Positions 1-6,572 are shown, counted from the first letter of the stretch. The stretch is 8,609 nucleotides of DNA from an uncultured Rhodanobacteraceae bacterium (GCA_937902695.1 CALFNI010000026.1:1-8609); one strand, 5' to 3'. The notes: a model not told the origin generated them from the sequence alone. Numbers and translations are program-made.

Positions 1-20
1 GCGCGCGTCGGGACAATGTG

Positions 21-61
21 TGACGCACGCCGCTCAACGGAGCGACGCTGCGTTAGGTTTT
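21..61. terminator. Possible stem-loop downstream of ugd
   Basis: Two stacked stems are visible: TGACGCA (21-27) pairs with TGCGTTA (49-55), including one G-U pair on the plus strand. Inside it CGCTC (31-35) pairs with GAGCG (40-44) around a four-base loop. On the plus strand it is followed by GG and only four T. On the minus strand, after ugd, there is no T-run. It may be a weak terminator for a plus-strand gene left of the window, or only a structured ugd 3' end. Confidence 0.3.
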
Positions 62-80
62 CGCTAGATGATGCGCACGA

Positions 81-1421
81 TCAGATCGCGATGACGCTGC
101 GCCCGCGGCCGATGCCGTAATACGCGATGCCCGCCGCCTCGATCGCCTTCGGCTCGAAGATGTTGCGTCCGTCGAAGATCACGGGCTCTTTCAACGACGC
201 GCGGATGCGCTCGAGATCGGGGCTGCGGAATGCCTTCCATTCGGTGACGACGACGAGCGCATCGGCATTGTCGAGCGCCGCATACGGATCGTCGCCGAGC
301 ACGAAATCCTCGCGCCTGCCGTAGATGCGCTCGGCCTCCGAGGCGGCTTCGGGATCGTACGCATGCACGCGCGCGCCGGCGCCCCAGAGCTCTTCGAGCA
401 GCGTGCGGCTCGGCGCTTCGCGCATGTCGTCGGTGTTGGGCTTGAACGCGAGGCCCCAGACGGCGATCGTGCGGCCGGCGAGCCGTCCCTCGAAATGCCG
501 CGAGACGAGCGAGAAGAGCTTGCGCTTCTGCGCCGCGTTGACGTCCTCGACGGCATCGAGCAGCCGCGGCGCATGGCCGTGCGCGCGCGACGAGTAGGCG
601 AGCGCCTTCACGTCCTTCGGAAAACACGAGCCGCCGTAGCCTGCGCCCGGATAGATGAAGTGATAGCCGATGCGCGGATCGGAGCCGATGCCGCGACGCA
701 CCTGCTCGACGTCGGCGCCGACCTGCTCGGCGATGTTCGCGATCTCGTTCATGAAGGAGATCTTCGTCGCGAGCATCGCGTTCGCGGCGTACTTCGTCAG
801 CTCTGCCGAGCGCACGTCCATCTGCACGATGCGCTCGTGGTTGCGGTTGAACGGCGCGTACAGCACTTTCAGCACATCGACGGCACGCGCGCTGTCGGCG
901 CCGATGATGATGCGGTCCGGACGCATGCAGTCCTGCACGGCGTCGCCTTCCTTGAGGAACTCGGGATTCGAGACGACATCGAACGCGATCTCCGCCCCGC
1001 GCGCGGCGAGCTCGCCCGAGATCGCCGCGCGAACCGAGTCCGCGGTGCCGACCGGCACGGTCGACTTGTTGACGACGACAACGGCCTTCGTCAGCGTGCG
1101 TCCGATCGTGCGCGCGACTTCGAGCACGTGGGTCAGGTCCGCGCTGCCGTCCTCGTCGGGCGGCGTGCCGACCGCGATGAAGACGACCTGCGCATTGGCC
1201 ATCGCGGCCTGCGCATCGGTCGTGAACCTGAGGCGTCCGCTCTTGAAGTTCGCCCTCACGAGCGGCTCGAGGCCGGGCTCGTAGATCGGAATCTCGCCGC
1301 GCCCGAGGCGCGCGATCTTGCCGGCGTCGACGTCGACGCAGACGACATCGTTGCCGACTTCGGCGAGGCAGGTTCCGGTCACGAGGCCGACGTAGCCGGT
1401 GCCGAAGATGGTTACGCGCAT
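81..1421 (-). CDS. ugd: UDP-glucose 6-dehydrogenase
   Basis: This cytosolic enzyme oxidises UDP-glucose to UDP-glucuronate with two NAD+, supplying precursors for capsule, exopolysaccharide or modified lipid A. The 446-residue product has the usual length. The N-terminal Rossmann motif GTGYVG is at 7-12. NKSTVPVGT at 118-126 and NPEFLKEG at 152-159 are family motifs. Catalytic Cys266 lies in GGSCFPKD (263-270). Lys210, Asn214 and Asp270 keep the same spacing to this Cys as the known active-site residues of the streptococcal enzyme. The C-terminal UDP-binding domain follows, with [16 protein letters not shown] at 323-338. The ATG start gives the Rossmann fold at once; the only Shine-Dalgarno is a weak GGGA. 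Upstream on the same strand is the FKBP gene, separated by a strong terminator, so ugd either has its own weak promoter or relies on read-through. No polysaccharide cluster is visible here. Confidence 0.97.
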   Translation of the reverse strand: MRVTIFGTGYVGLVTGTCLAEVGNDVVCVDVDAGKIARLGRGEIPIYEPGLEPLVRANFKSGRLRFTTDAQAAMANAQVVFIAVGTPPDEDGSADLTHVLEVARTIGRTLTKAVVVVNKSTVPVGTADSVRAAISGELAARGAEIAFDVVSNPEFLKEGDAVQDCMRPDRIIIGADSARAVDVLKVLYAPFNRNHERIVQMDVRSAELTKYAANAMLATKISFMNEIANIAEQVGADVEQVRRGIGSDPRIGYHFIYPGAGYGGSCFPKDVKALAYSSRAHGHAPRLLDAVEDVNAAQKRKLFSLVSRHFEGRLAGRTIAVWGLAFKPNTDDMREAPSRTLLEELWGAGARVHAYDPEAASEAERIYGRREDFVLGDDPYAALDNADALVVVTEWKAFRSPDLERIRASLKEPVIFDGRNIFEPKAIEAAGIAYYGIGRGRSVIAI

Positions 1422-1440
1422 GAATGACGTCCCGCTTGCG

Positions 1441-1462
1441 GAGCCGGCGAGGCATCCGGCTC
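1441..1462 (-). other. Small hairpin in the ugd leader
   Basis: GAGCCGG (1441-1447) and CCGGCTC (1456-1462) form a perfect 7-bp stem around an eight-base loop. It lies between the FKBP terminator and the ugd start. Together with the terminator it makes two tandem hairpins directly upstream of ugd. The role is unknown; it could stabilise the ugd 5' end. Confidence 0.4.
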
Positions 1463-1470
1463 AAGAAACA

Positions 1471-1502
1471 AAAAAGGCGCGCCGGAGTATGGCGCGCCTT
1501 TT
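1471..1502 (-). terminator. Rho-independent terminator of the FKBP gene
   Basis: The arms GGCGCGCC (1476-1483 and 1491-1498) pair perfectly around a seven-base loop. On the minus strand the stem is followed by a run of six T, then GTTTC. It starts about 20 bases after the FKBP stop codon. Read on the plus strand it has only four T after the stem, so it mainly serves minus-strand transcription. Confidence 0.9.
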
Positions 1503-1521
1503 CGTTGGTGACAGCCGACGG

Positions 1522-2373
1522 TCAGTGCTTGTCGGCATCCTTCTTCGGTGCGGCCGCGGGCTTCTTGGCGTCCTTGTCGGCCGGCTTCGCGGCCGGCTTC
1601 GCGGCGGCCTTCGAGGCGTCCTCGATGCCGAGCAGCTCGACCTCGAAGATCAGCGTCGCGTTCGGGCCGATCGGGCCCGGCGCGTTCTCGCCGTAGGCAA
1701 GATCGGCCGGCACGTAGAACTTGTACTTCGAGCCGACCGGCATCAGCTGCAGGCCTTCGCTCCAGCCCTTGATCACGCCGTTGAGCGGGAACGTCGCCGG
1801 CTGGCCGCGATCGTAGGAGCTGTCGAACTTGGTGCCGTCGATCTTCGTGCCGAGGTAGTTGACCTTGACCGTGTCCGTCGCCTTCGGCTTCGGGCCCGTG
1901 CCTTCCTTCTCGACTTCGTACTGGAGTCCCGAGGCGGTCGTCTTCACGCCGGACTTGGTCTTGTTCTTGGCGAGGAATGTCGTGCCTTCGCTCTTGTTCT
2001 TCTCGGCCGCTTCCTTCTGCTCGGCGACGCGCTTGGCCTGCATCTGCTGCATATAGGCCTGGCGCACCTGCAGCGCCTCTTCCTGCGTCAGCGAGGTCTT
2101 CTCGCCCTTCAGCGTCTGCTCGAGCGCCTGCTCGACGACCTTGATGTCGATGTCGTCCTTGATTTGCGCCAGACCCCGGCCGATGTCCATGCCGACCATC
2201 GTCGAGATCTTGTTCCTGTCGATCGCAACGGGCGGCTTGGCGTCCTTCGCAGCGCCAGCGGCTGCGGGCGCGGTCATTGCCGCCGGCTTCTTCGCCGGCT
2301 CCTCTGCACCGGCGACACCGAATGTCGCGGCGAGGGCGGCCGCAAGAAGAGTCTGTTGCACGAAACGCGTCAT
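1522..2373 (-). CDS. Periplasmic FKBP-type peptidyl-prolyl cis-trans isomerase (FkpA/Mip-like)
   Basis: The product is a 283-residue folding helper that isomerises Xaa-Pro bonds in exported proteins. A signal peptide spans about 1-23, with likely cleavage after AGA. A short Ala/Pro/Lys linker leads to an alpha-helical FKBP_N dimerisation domain (about 52-128; GMDIGRGLAQIK at 61-72 and QVRQAYMQQMQ at 102-112). The catalytic FKBP domain is at about 140-250, with VNYLGTKIDGTKFDSSYDRG at 171-190, FPLNGVIKGWSEGLQLM at 195-211, and the core tyrosine in LAYGEN at 225-230. A 30-residue Ala/Lys/Pro tail (254-283) is unusual for FkpA or Mip. I chose the ATG at 2373 because AGGAG sits six bases upstream and the signal peptide starts there. 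The frame stays open further upstream, but that part reads as non-coding. The gene appears monocistronic, with its own promoter and terminator. Confidence 0.95.
   Translation of the reverse strand: MTRFVQQTLLAAALAATFGVAGAEEPAKKPAAMTAPAAAGAAKDAKPPVAIDRNKISTMVGMDIGRGLAQIKDDIDIKVVEQALEQTLKGEKTSLTQEEALQVRQAYMQQMQAKRVAEQKEAAEKNKSEGTTFLAKNKTKSGVKTTASGLQYEVEKEGTGPKPKATDTVKVNYLGTKIDGTKFDSSYDRGQPATFPLNGVIKGWSEGLQLMPVGSKYKFYVPADLAYGENAPGPIGPNATLIFEVELLGIEDASKAAAKPAAKPADKDAKKPAAAPKKDADKH
1579..1602 (-). repeat. 12-bp tandem repeat in the FKBP tail
   Basis: The unit GGCCGGCTTCGC occurs twice in tandem (1579-1590 and 1591-1602), and a diverged third copy follows. It encodes the AAKP repeats of the C-terminal tail, so tail length may vary between strains by slippage. 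Confidence 0.7.
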
Positions 2374-2462
2374 GTTTGCTCCTGGGGATGCGAATGATTT
2401 CTGGGTCACGTTGCGCAGCGGCGCAGCGCGCCGTGCGGACCCGACCTGGTGCGGGGCGGCGT

Positions 2463-2491
2463 ATTTTGGACGGGGCGAAACGCCTTGGCAA
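2463..2491 (-). promoter_or_regulatory. Candidate sigma70 promoter of the FKBP gene
   Basis: On the minus strand TTGCCA (2491-2486, five of six consensus bases) is followed after 17 bases by CAAAAT (2468-2463, four of six). Transcription would start near 2456 and leave a leader of about 80 bases that is GC-rich and can fold. No better pair was seen closer to the start codon. Confidence 0.4.
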
Positions 2492-2596
2492 ACGCCGCCC
2501 GGCCCCCTGAGACGCGGCCAGCGGGGCTTGGACAGCGGCCGGCGCATTTGATTCCCGGCCGCGTGCGGAGGTTCTCCGGATTTTCTCGCCGACCGC

Positions 2597-2624
2597 TTGA
2601 CATGCCGAGAACTGGTGTTATAGT
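2597..2624 (+). promoter_or_regulatory. Strong sigma70 promoter of the GntR/ABC operon
   Basis: A perfect TTGACA at 2597-2602 is separated by 16 bases from TATAGT at 2619-2624 (five of six). The start site is expected near 2631, leaving a leader of about 37 bases before the first gene. This is the best promoter match in the window. The -10 box lies inside an inverted repeat, which implies repression. Confidence 0.8.
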
Positions 2625-2636
2625 TGACTACAACAC
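2615..2636. promoter_or_regulatory. Operator-like inverted repeat over the -10 box, probably for the GntR repressor
   Basis: The outer arms GTGTT (2615-2619) and AACAC (2632-2636) and the inner arms TAGT (2621-2624) and ACTA (2627-2630) are symmetric around 2625/2626. One pair (2620/2631) and the central TG do not match. A 22-bp palindrome with GT...AC ends is typical of GntR-family operators. It covers the -10 box and ends just past the predicted start site, so a bound dimer would block polymerase. The downstream GntR gene is the obvious candidate binder; this is inferred from position and symmetry. Confidence 0.7.
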
Positions 2637-2650
2637 TACTTCATCGAGCA

Positions 2651-2662
2651 CCTCCCTGGAGG
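2651..2662 (+). promoter_or_regulatory. Ribosome binding site inside a self-complementary sequence
   Basis: The Shine-Dalgarno GGAGG (2658-2662) lies five bases before the ATG at 2668, which supports that start. It is directly preceded by its perfect complement CCTCC (2651-2655). In RNA this can form a four-base stem with a four-base loop that masks the binding site. Confidence 0.5.
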
Positions 2663-2667
2663 CTGTC

Positions 2668-3066
2668 ATGGCGAGTCGTCTGGTCCCCGTTCTTCTGCTC
2701 TCCGCAATGCTGTACGCCCTCGGCGCCGGCGTTGCGAGTCTGCCCTACCAAACCCCGAACGCGCATGCGGGCTCGCCCGGTGCCGTGCCCGGCGACGCCG
2801 ATATCCCGACGCTGCCGACGGTCACCGTGCGCCCCGATCGGGATGCACTCGCCGCGCTGATGCCGATGGTGACGCTGCCGACCGTCAGCGTGCATCCGGG
2901 TCCTGCCGAGCTCGCCGCGGCCCGCGCGCTCGATGCGCATGCGCTCGGCACCGGCGTCGTCATCGCCACCGTGCACGCGCTCGGCGGCGGCATGGCGCCC
3001 GGCTCGGGTTTGGACATGCCCTACTATTCTTTCGGCAAATCCGTCTATCGCCTCCGCAAGGAATGA
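2668..3066 (+). CDS. Small exported or membrane-anchored repeat protein, unknown function
   Basis: I do not recognise this 132-residue protein. It starts with a hydrophobic stretch (about 5-23, after Arg4), a signal peptide or anchor. AHA at 32-34 could be a cleavage site. The following region holds two tandem copies of a 21-residue unit: TLPTVTVRP at 48-56 and TLPTVSVHP at 69-77, each followed by an Ala/Leu-rich half. A Gly/Ala-rich stretch (92-114) and a polar Tyr/Arg/Lys tail (119-132) follow, with no clear second membrane segment. The start is fixed by GGAGG five bases upstream and by the promoter; the frame is open further upstream but lies in promoter DNA. It is first in the operon, and its stop overlaps the start region of the GntR gene, so it is expected to be co-expressed with the ABC transporter. 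It may be an accessory or sensor subunit at the cell envelope, which is a guess. Confidence 0.8.
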   Translation: MASRLVPVLLLSAMLYALGAGVASLPYQTPNAHAGSPGAVPGDADIPTLPTVTVRPDRDALAALMPMVTLPTVSVHPGPAELAAARALDAHALGTGVVIATVHALGGGMAPGSGLDMPYYSFGKSVYRLRKE

Positions 3067-3068
3067 CG

Positions 3069-3440
3069 ATGAGCATTGCGTGGAACGACTCGACGCCGAT
3101 CTATCGCCAGCTGCGCGACCGCGTGGTGGCGATGATCCTCGACGGCGTCCTCAAGCAGGGCGATGCCCTGCCGTCGGTGCGCCAGGTCGCCGCGGACTTC
3201 CAGATCAATCCGATCACGGTGTCCAAGGCGTACCAGGAGCTGGTCGACGAGAATCTCGTGGAAAAACGACGGGGGCTTGGCATGTACGTGTCCGAGGGCG
3301 CGCGCAGCGCGCTGATGAAATCCGAGCGCGACCGCTTCCTGACCGACGAATGGCCCCAGCTCTACGCGCGCCTGACGCGCCTCGGCCTTTCGCTGAAGGA
3401 TTTGATGGAAGCCGAACGCCACGACGAGGAAATGAAATGA
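3069..3440 (+). CDS. GntR-family transcriptional regulator, YtrA-like
   Basis: This is a 123-residue DNA-binding repressor. The GntR winged helix-turn-helix occupies about residues 8-76: TPIYRQLRDRVV near the N-terminus, then LPSVRQVAADFQINPITVSK covering the helix-turn-helix, then EKRRGLGMYV as the wing. Only about 45 residues follow, too few for the FadR, HutC or MocR effector domains. This short form is typical of the YtrA subfamily, which usually sits next to ABC transporter genes, as here. I prefer the ATG at 3069 because AAGGA (3058-3062) is six bases upstream. The ATG at 3063 overlaps the previous stop but has no spacing to that site, and would add two residues. The likely target is the inverted repeat at 2615-2636, giving autorepression of the operon. 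The inducer is unknown; known YtrA-type systems respond to cell-envelope stress or antibiotics. Confidence 0.93.
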   Translation: MSIAWNDSTPIYRQLRDRVVAMILDGVLKQGDALPSVRQVAADFQINPITVSKAYQELVDENLVEKRRGLGMYVSEGARSALMKSERDRFLTDEWPQLYARLTRLGLSLKDLMEAERHDEEMK

Positions 3441-4309
3441 GCGACGCCGCCGCCAACCCCATCGTGCGTGCGCGAGACCTCACCAAGACCTACGGCACGA
3501 CGCGCGCGCTCGACCACGTCAGTTTCGACATCGAGGCCGGCCGCATCGTCGGCCTGATCGGCCCGAACGGCGCCGGCAAGACGACCGCCCTCAAGGCGAT
3601 CCTCGGCCTCGTCGATTTCGACGGCGATCTTCGCGTGCTCGGCCTCGATCCGCGCACGCAGCGCGCCGAGCTCATGGAGCAGGTCTGCTTCATCGCCGAC
3701 GTCGCCGTGCTGCCGCGCTGGATCAAGGTATCCGAGGCGATCGAGTTCGTCGCCGGCGTGCATCCGCGCTTCTCGCGCAAAAAATGCGAGGCGTTCCTAT
3801 CGCACACGAAGATCGCGCCGTCGATGCGCGTGCGCGAGCTTTCCAAGGGCATGATCGTGCAGCTGCACCTCGCGCTCGTCATGGCGATCGACGCCAAGCT
3901 GCTCGTGCTGGACGAACCGACGCTCGGCCTCGACATCCTCTATCGCAAGTCGTTCTACGAGAGCCTTCTCTCGGATTACTTCGACGAGAACAAGACGATC
4001 ATCGTGACCACGCACCAGGTCGAAGAGGTCGAGCACATCCTCACCGATCTCGTCTTCATCCGCGACGGCAAGATCGCGCTCGCGGCGACGATGGATGAAG
4101 TCGGCGAGCGCTATGCCGAGGTCATGGTCAATCCCGACAAGGCCGACGCCGCGCGCGCACTCAAGCCGCTCAACGAGCGCACGATCTTCGGCAAGTCGAT
4201 CTTCCTGTTCGACGGCATCGAGCGCACCCGCCTCGCCGCGCTCGGCGAGCTGCACAAACCGAGCGTCGCCGACCTGTTCGTCGCGACGATGAAAGGGACC
4301 TACGCATGA
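3437..4309 (+). CDS. ABC transporter ATP-binding protein
   Basis: The 290-residue cytosolic ATPase drives the permease encoded next. Walker A GPNGAGKT is at 42-49. The signature is LSKGM at 135-139 instead of LSGGQ. Walker B LLVLDEP is at 155-161, with the catalytic Glu160. The D-loop GLD is at 164-166 and the switch His193 is in TTHQVEE. The Q-loop region (CFIADVAVLP, 84-93) has no glutamine; Asp88 is near the expected place. An extra C-terminal domain of about 70 residues follows the nucleotide-binding fold, as is common in ABC-2 exporters. The start overlaps the GntR stop in an ATGA, with GAGGA six bases upstream. The permease start likewise overlaps this stop. It groups with YtrB/DrrA-like export ATPases; the substrate cannot be told from sequence. 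Confidence 0.95.
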   Translation: MSDAAANPIVRARDLTKTYGTTRALDHVSFDIEAGRIVGLIGPNGAGKTTALKAILGLVDFDGDLRVLGLDPRTQRAELMEQVCFIADVAVLPRWIKVSEAIEFVAGVHPRFSRKKCEAFLSHTKIAPSMRVRELSKGMIVQLHLALVMAIDAKLLVLDEPTLGLDILYRKSFYESLLSDYFDENKTIIVTTHQVEEVEHILTDLVFIRDGKIALAATMDEVGERYAEVMVNPDKADAARALKPLNERTIFGKSIFLFDGIERTRLAALGELHKPSVADLFVATMKGTYA

Positions 4310-5283
4310 ACAACATCCCGCTGCTGATGAAGCGCGAGTACTGGGAACACCGCGGTGGCTTCCTGTGGGCGCCGGTCTGGATCACCGGCGTGATCCTGGT
4401 CTTCACGGTGCTCGGCATCCTCTCCGCCGAGGCGTTCCATTCGAGCTCGAACATCCACATGGGATTCTCGCTGGACGAGCTGCGCAGCAACATCGGCCAG
4501 GCCGACTGGAGCGAAGCCGGCAACGCGCTCGACATGGCGCAGCTGATGTTCGGCGGCGTCACCGCGGTCGGCGTCTTCTTCGTGCTGTTCTTCTATCTCC
4601 TCGGCGCGCTCTACGACGACCGCCGCGACCGCAGCGTCCTGTTCTGGAAATCGCTGCCGGTGAGCGACACGGCGACGGTCGCCTCGAAGGCGCTGTCGGC
4701 GATGATCGTCGCGCCGGTGCTCGCATTCGTCGTCGCGACCGCGGCGTACGTGCTGTTCCTCGTGCTCGTCACGCTCTGGGCCGGCGCGCACGGGCTCAAC
4801 GCATTGCCGGCGATATTCGCCGCGCACCCGCTCGGCATGCTGTGGCGGCTCGTGCTGACGCTGCCGATCAGCGCGCTGTGGGCGCTGCCGGCGATCGGCT
4901 GGCTGCTGTTCTGGTCGGCGTACGTGCGCTCCAGGCCGTTCCTCTGGGCCGTGATGGTTCCGCTGATCGTGCTGATGTTGAACTGGTGGCTCGGCAAGCT
5001 CGGCGCGCCGCACATTCCGGACGACCTGCACCTCGCCGGCATCCTCGGCCGCCTGCTCTTCAGCATCCTGCCGGGCAGCTGGATGAAGGCCGAAGGGTCG
5101 ACGGTGCTCGGGAGCCACATCAGCCGCTCGCTGAATCCCGATCACGTCGTCTCGACGTTCGACCCGTCGAACGTCTATGGCCTCCTCGCCGAGCCGAATC
5201 TCTGGGTCGGCGTCGTCGCGGGTCTCGCGCTTCTCGCCGCGGCCATCTATTGCCGTCAGCGGCGGATCGAGACGGCGGCCTGA
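4306..5283 (+). CDS. ABC-2-type transporter permease
   Basis: This 325-residue inner-membrane protein is the partner of the preceding ATPase. By eye it has about six hydrophobic segments: 20-41, 78-104, 128-157, 177-206, 210-229 and 297-314. An extra-cytoplasmic loop would lie at about 42-77. The short cytoplasmic N-terminus (MKREYWEHRGG, 8-18) and the loop DDRRDRSVLFWKSLPVSD at 104-121 fit ABC-2 exporters, where that loop contacts the ATPase. A long loop at 230-296 precedes the last segment. The C-terminus is basic (RQRR, 317-320). AGGGA lies upstream of the ATG, which overlaps the ATPase stop (ATGA). It is the only permease gene in the operon, so the working transporter is probably a homodimer with two ATPases. 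The substrate is unknown; lipid-like compounds, peptides or antibiotics are possible. Confidence 0.92.
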   Translation: MNNIPLLMKREYWEHRGGFLWAPVWITGVILVFTVLGILSAEAFHSSSNIHMGFSLDELRSNIGQADWSEAGNALDMAQLMFGGVTAVGVFFVLFFYLLGALYDDRRDRSVLFWKSLPVSDTATVASKALSAMIVAPVLAFVVATAAYVLFLVLVTLWAGAHGLNALPAIFAAHPLGMLWRLVLTLPISALWALPAIGWLLFWSAYVRSRPFLWAVMVPLIVLMLNWWLGKLGAPHIPDDLHLAGILGRLLFSILPGSWMKAEGSTVLGSHISRSLNPDHVVSTFDPSNVYGLLAEPNLWVGVVAGLALLAAAIYCRQRRIETAA

Positions 5284-5304
5284 CCGGCGCAGGACGCGCA
5301 ACAC

Positions 5305-5333
5305 AAAAAGGGCCGCTCGCGCGGCCCTTTTTT
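5305..5333. terminator. Bidirectional Rho-independent terminator between convergent genes
   Basis: GGGCCGC (5310-5316) pairs with GCGGCCC (5321-5327) around the tetraloop TCGC. Six T follow on the plus strand and five A precede, so the stem works in both directions. It ends the ABC operon, whose last stop is at 5283, and the convergent minus-strand gene, whose stop is at 5352. Confidence 0.92.
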
Positions 5334-5351
5334 CGTGTCGGGATGGCAGGT

Positions 5352-6470
5352 TCAGCGGATCGTATCGCTGATCACCTTGTACTTGTTCGTGCCGTCCTTC
5401 TGCAGGCCGGGCTGGCCGAGATCGAGCGTGCCCTCGAGCCAGTAGCGCGTCAGCTTCGCGCCCTCGCGCCGCACGACCACCGCCATGCCCTTGCCGACAT
5501 AGACGATGTCCGCCGAGCGGAGCTTCTCGACCGTGATCGTCTCGTCGATCGAATGGCCGTCGTTGTAGTCGCGCTCGAACGTCGCGCGGCCCGGCGCATT
5601 GTCGGGCGGCACGGCGGCGAGGAGCGACTTCGACTCGGCCGTGCGATCCTCGCGCAGCGCGTAGTTCGTGCCGCCGGCGATCGGGTCGATGACCTGGTAG
5701 CGGTTCGCGCCGAGCTCTTTCAGCTCCGCGCGCCGCAGATCGAGATCGCCGTCGAGCCAGAACATGCGCGGGCGCAGGCTCTCGCGACGCACGACCGCGC
5801 GCACGGCGCCGTCGACGAAAATGAAATCGCCCGGCCGCAGCCCGGAAACCGCGAGCGGACCCTCGGCCTCGCGGCCGTTGTTGAGCGAATCCTCGAGGCG
5901 CTTCTGGATCTTCGCGACGTCCGGCGTCGCCGGCGCAGGCGCGACGGCAGGCTTGGCGACGGCAACCTGCTGCGCCGCCGGCGGCGATGCCTGCGGCGCC
6001 GGCGCGTGCTGCACGGGGGCCGGCGCGGTCGCGGCCACCGGCGGCGGCGCCGATACGACCGGCGCAGGCGCGGGCTCGCTCGGCGGCGGCAGCGTCGGCT
6101 TCGGACCCGGGACGTCGACCGGCACGCGCTCGGACGCGACGCGCTTCGGTTCGGGCTTGGGCTCTGGCTTCGGCGGCTCGGCCGGCTTCTCCTCGACGCG
6201 CACCAGCACGTTCTCGTAGAAGCCGTCCTTCATGACGACGTCGGCCGCGCCGCCGGCGCGGATCTTGGCCGCGATCTTGCCGTGCCATTCCTGCGGCGCC
6301 GTGACGACGACGCGCTTGCCGGACTTCGCGGCTTCGCGACCGACCGTCGCGAGCTTCGCGTCACCGCCGCCCGACTGGAACTCGGTGCCGGAGATGTCGA
6401 CGTTCTGCTGCGCGAAGACCGGAGCTCCCGCGGCAAGCGCCGCGGCGAGCAGTAACTTTCTGACTTTCAT
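5352..6470 (-). CDS. Secreted protein with Pro/Ala-rich linker and duplicated C-terminal module, unknown function
   Basis: I do not recognise this 372-residue protein. A signal peptide spans 1-20 (KVRK, hydrophobic core, cleavage after VFA). A compact N-terminal module follows at about 22-94, including GKRVVVTAP at 51-59 and ADVVMKDGFYENVLVRVEE at 76-94. A Pro/Ala/Lys-rich linker (95-184) contains KPEPKPEPK. A short helical, charged stretch follows (184-204). The C-terminal half holds two alignable copies of about 51 residues, 211-261 and 317-367, sharing VVRRE, WL.G.LDL and a final Y.VI pattern. They are probably beta-rich. The region between them (262-316) is polar and charged. No catalytic motif is seen. 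The product should act in the periplasm or on the cell surface; the linker could span the cell wall. The start codon has only a weak GGGG eight bases upstream. It is convergent with the ABC operon and downstream of fumC, with a 151-base gap. Confidence 0.88.
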   Translation of the reverse strand: MKVRKLLLAAALAAGAPVFAQQNVDISGTEFQSGGGDAKLATVGREAAKSGKRVVVTAPQEWHGKIAAKIRAGGAADVVMKDGFYENVLVRVEEKPAEPPKPEPKPEPKRVASERVPVDVPGPKPTLPPPSEPAPAPVVSAPPPVAATAPAPVQHAPAPQASPPAAQQVAVAKPAVAPAPATPDVAKIQKRLEDSLNNGREAEGPLAVSGLRPGDFIFVDGAVRAVVRRESLRPRMFWLDGDLDLRRAELKELGANRYQVIDPIAGGTNYALREDRTAESKSLLAAVPPDNAPGRATFERDYNDGHSIDETITVEKLRSADIVYVGKGMAVVVRREGAKLTRYWLEGTLDLGQPGLQKDGTNKYKVISDTIR

Positions 6471-6572
6471 TGCGATGGCCCCATTCCCAATCGTTGCGTA
6501 AGACCCGCGACGGGCGATTGTCGTCGCACGCCGCCGCGCGGCATGTGCCAGAGGCCACGACGCACTGCGAAA

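Noticed and set aside
64..1464. Long open frames on both strands over ugd (466 residues minus, 354 residues plus)
   Set aside because: They are Arg/Ala-rich frames typical of high-GC DNA and have no recognisable domain, while the overlapping ugd frame has full family conservation.
1476..1498. Two copies of the 8-bp palindrome GGCGCGCC considered as a protein-binding or recombination site
   Set aside because: The flanking T-run and position after a stop codon explain them fully as terminator arms.
2374..2547. Upstream extension of the FKBP frame by 58 residues
   Set aside because: It would put 58 basic residues before a clear signal peptide and bypass the AGGAG site; it covers the predicted promoter and leader.
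2449..2667. Upstream extension of the small repeat protein by 73 residues
   Set aside because: It spans the promoter and operator. The ATG at 2668 has GGAGG and begins a signal-like sequence.
4300..6455. Open frames of 662 residues (minus) and 696 residues (plus) across the permease and secreted-protein genes
   Set aside because: They cross the strong bidirectional terminator and two convincing genes, and read as Arg-rich low-complexity sequence.
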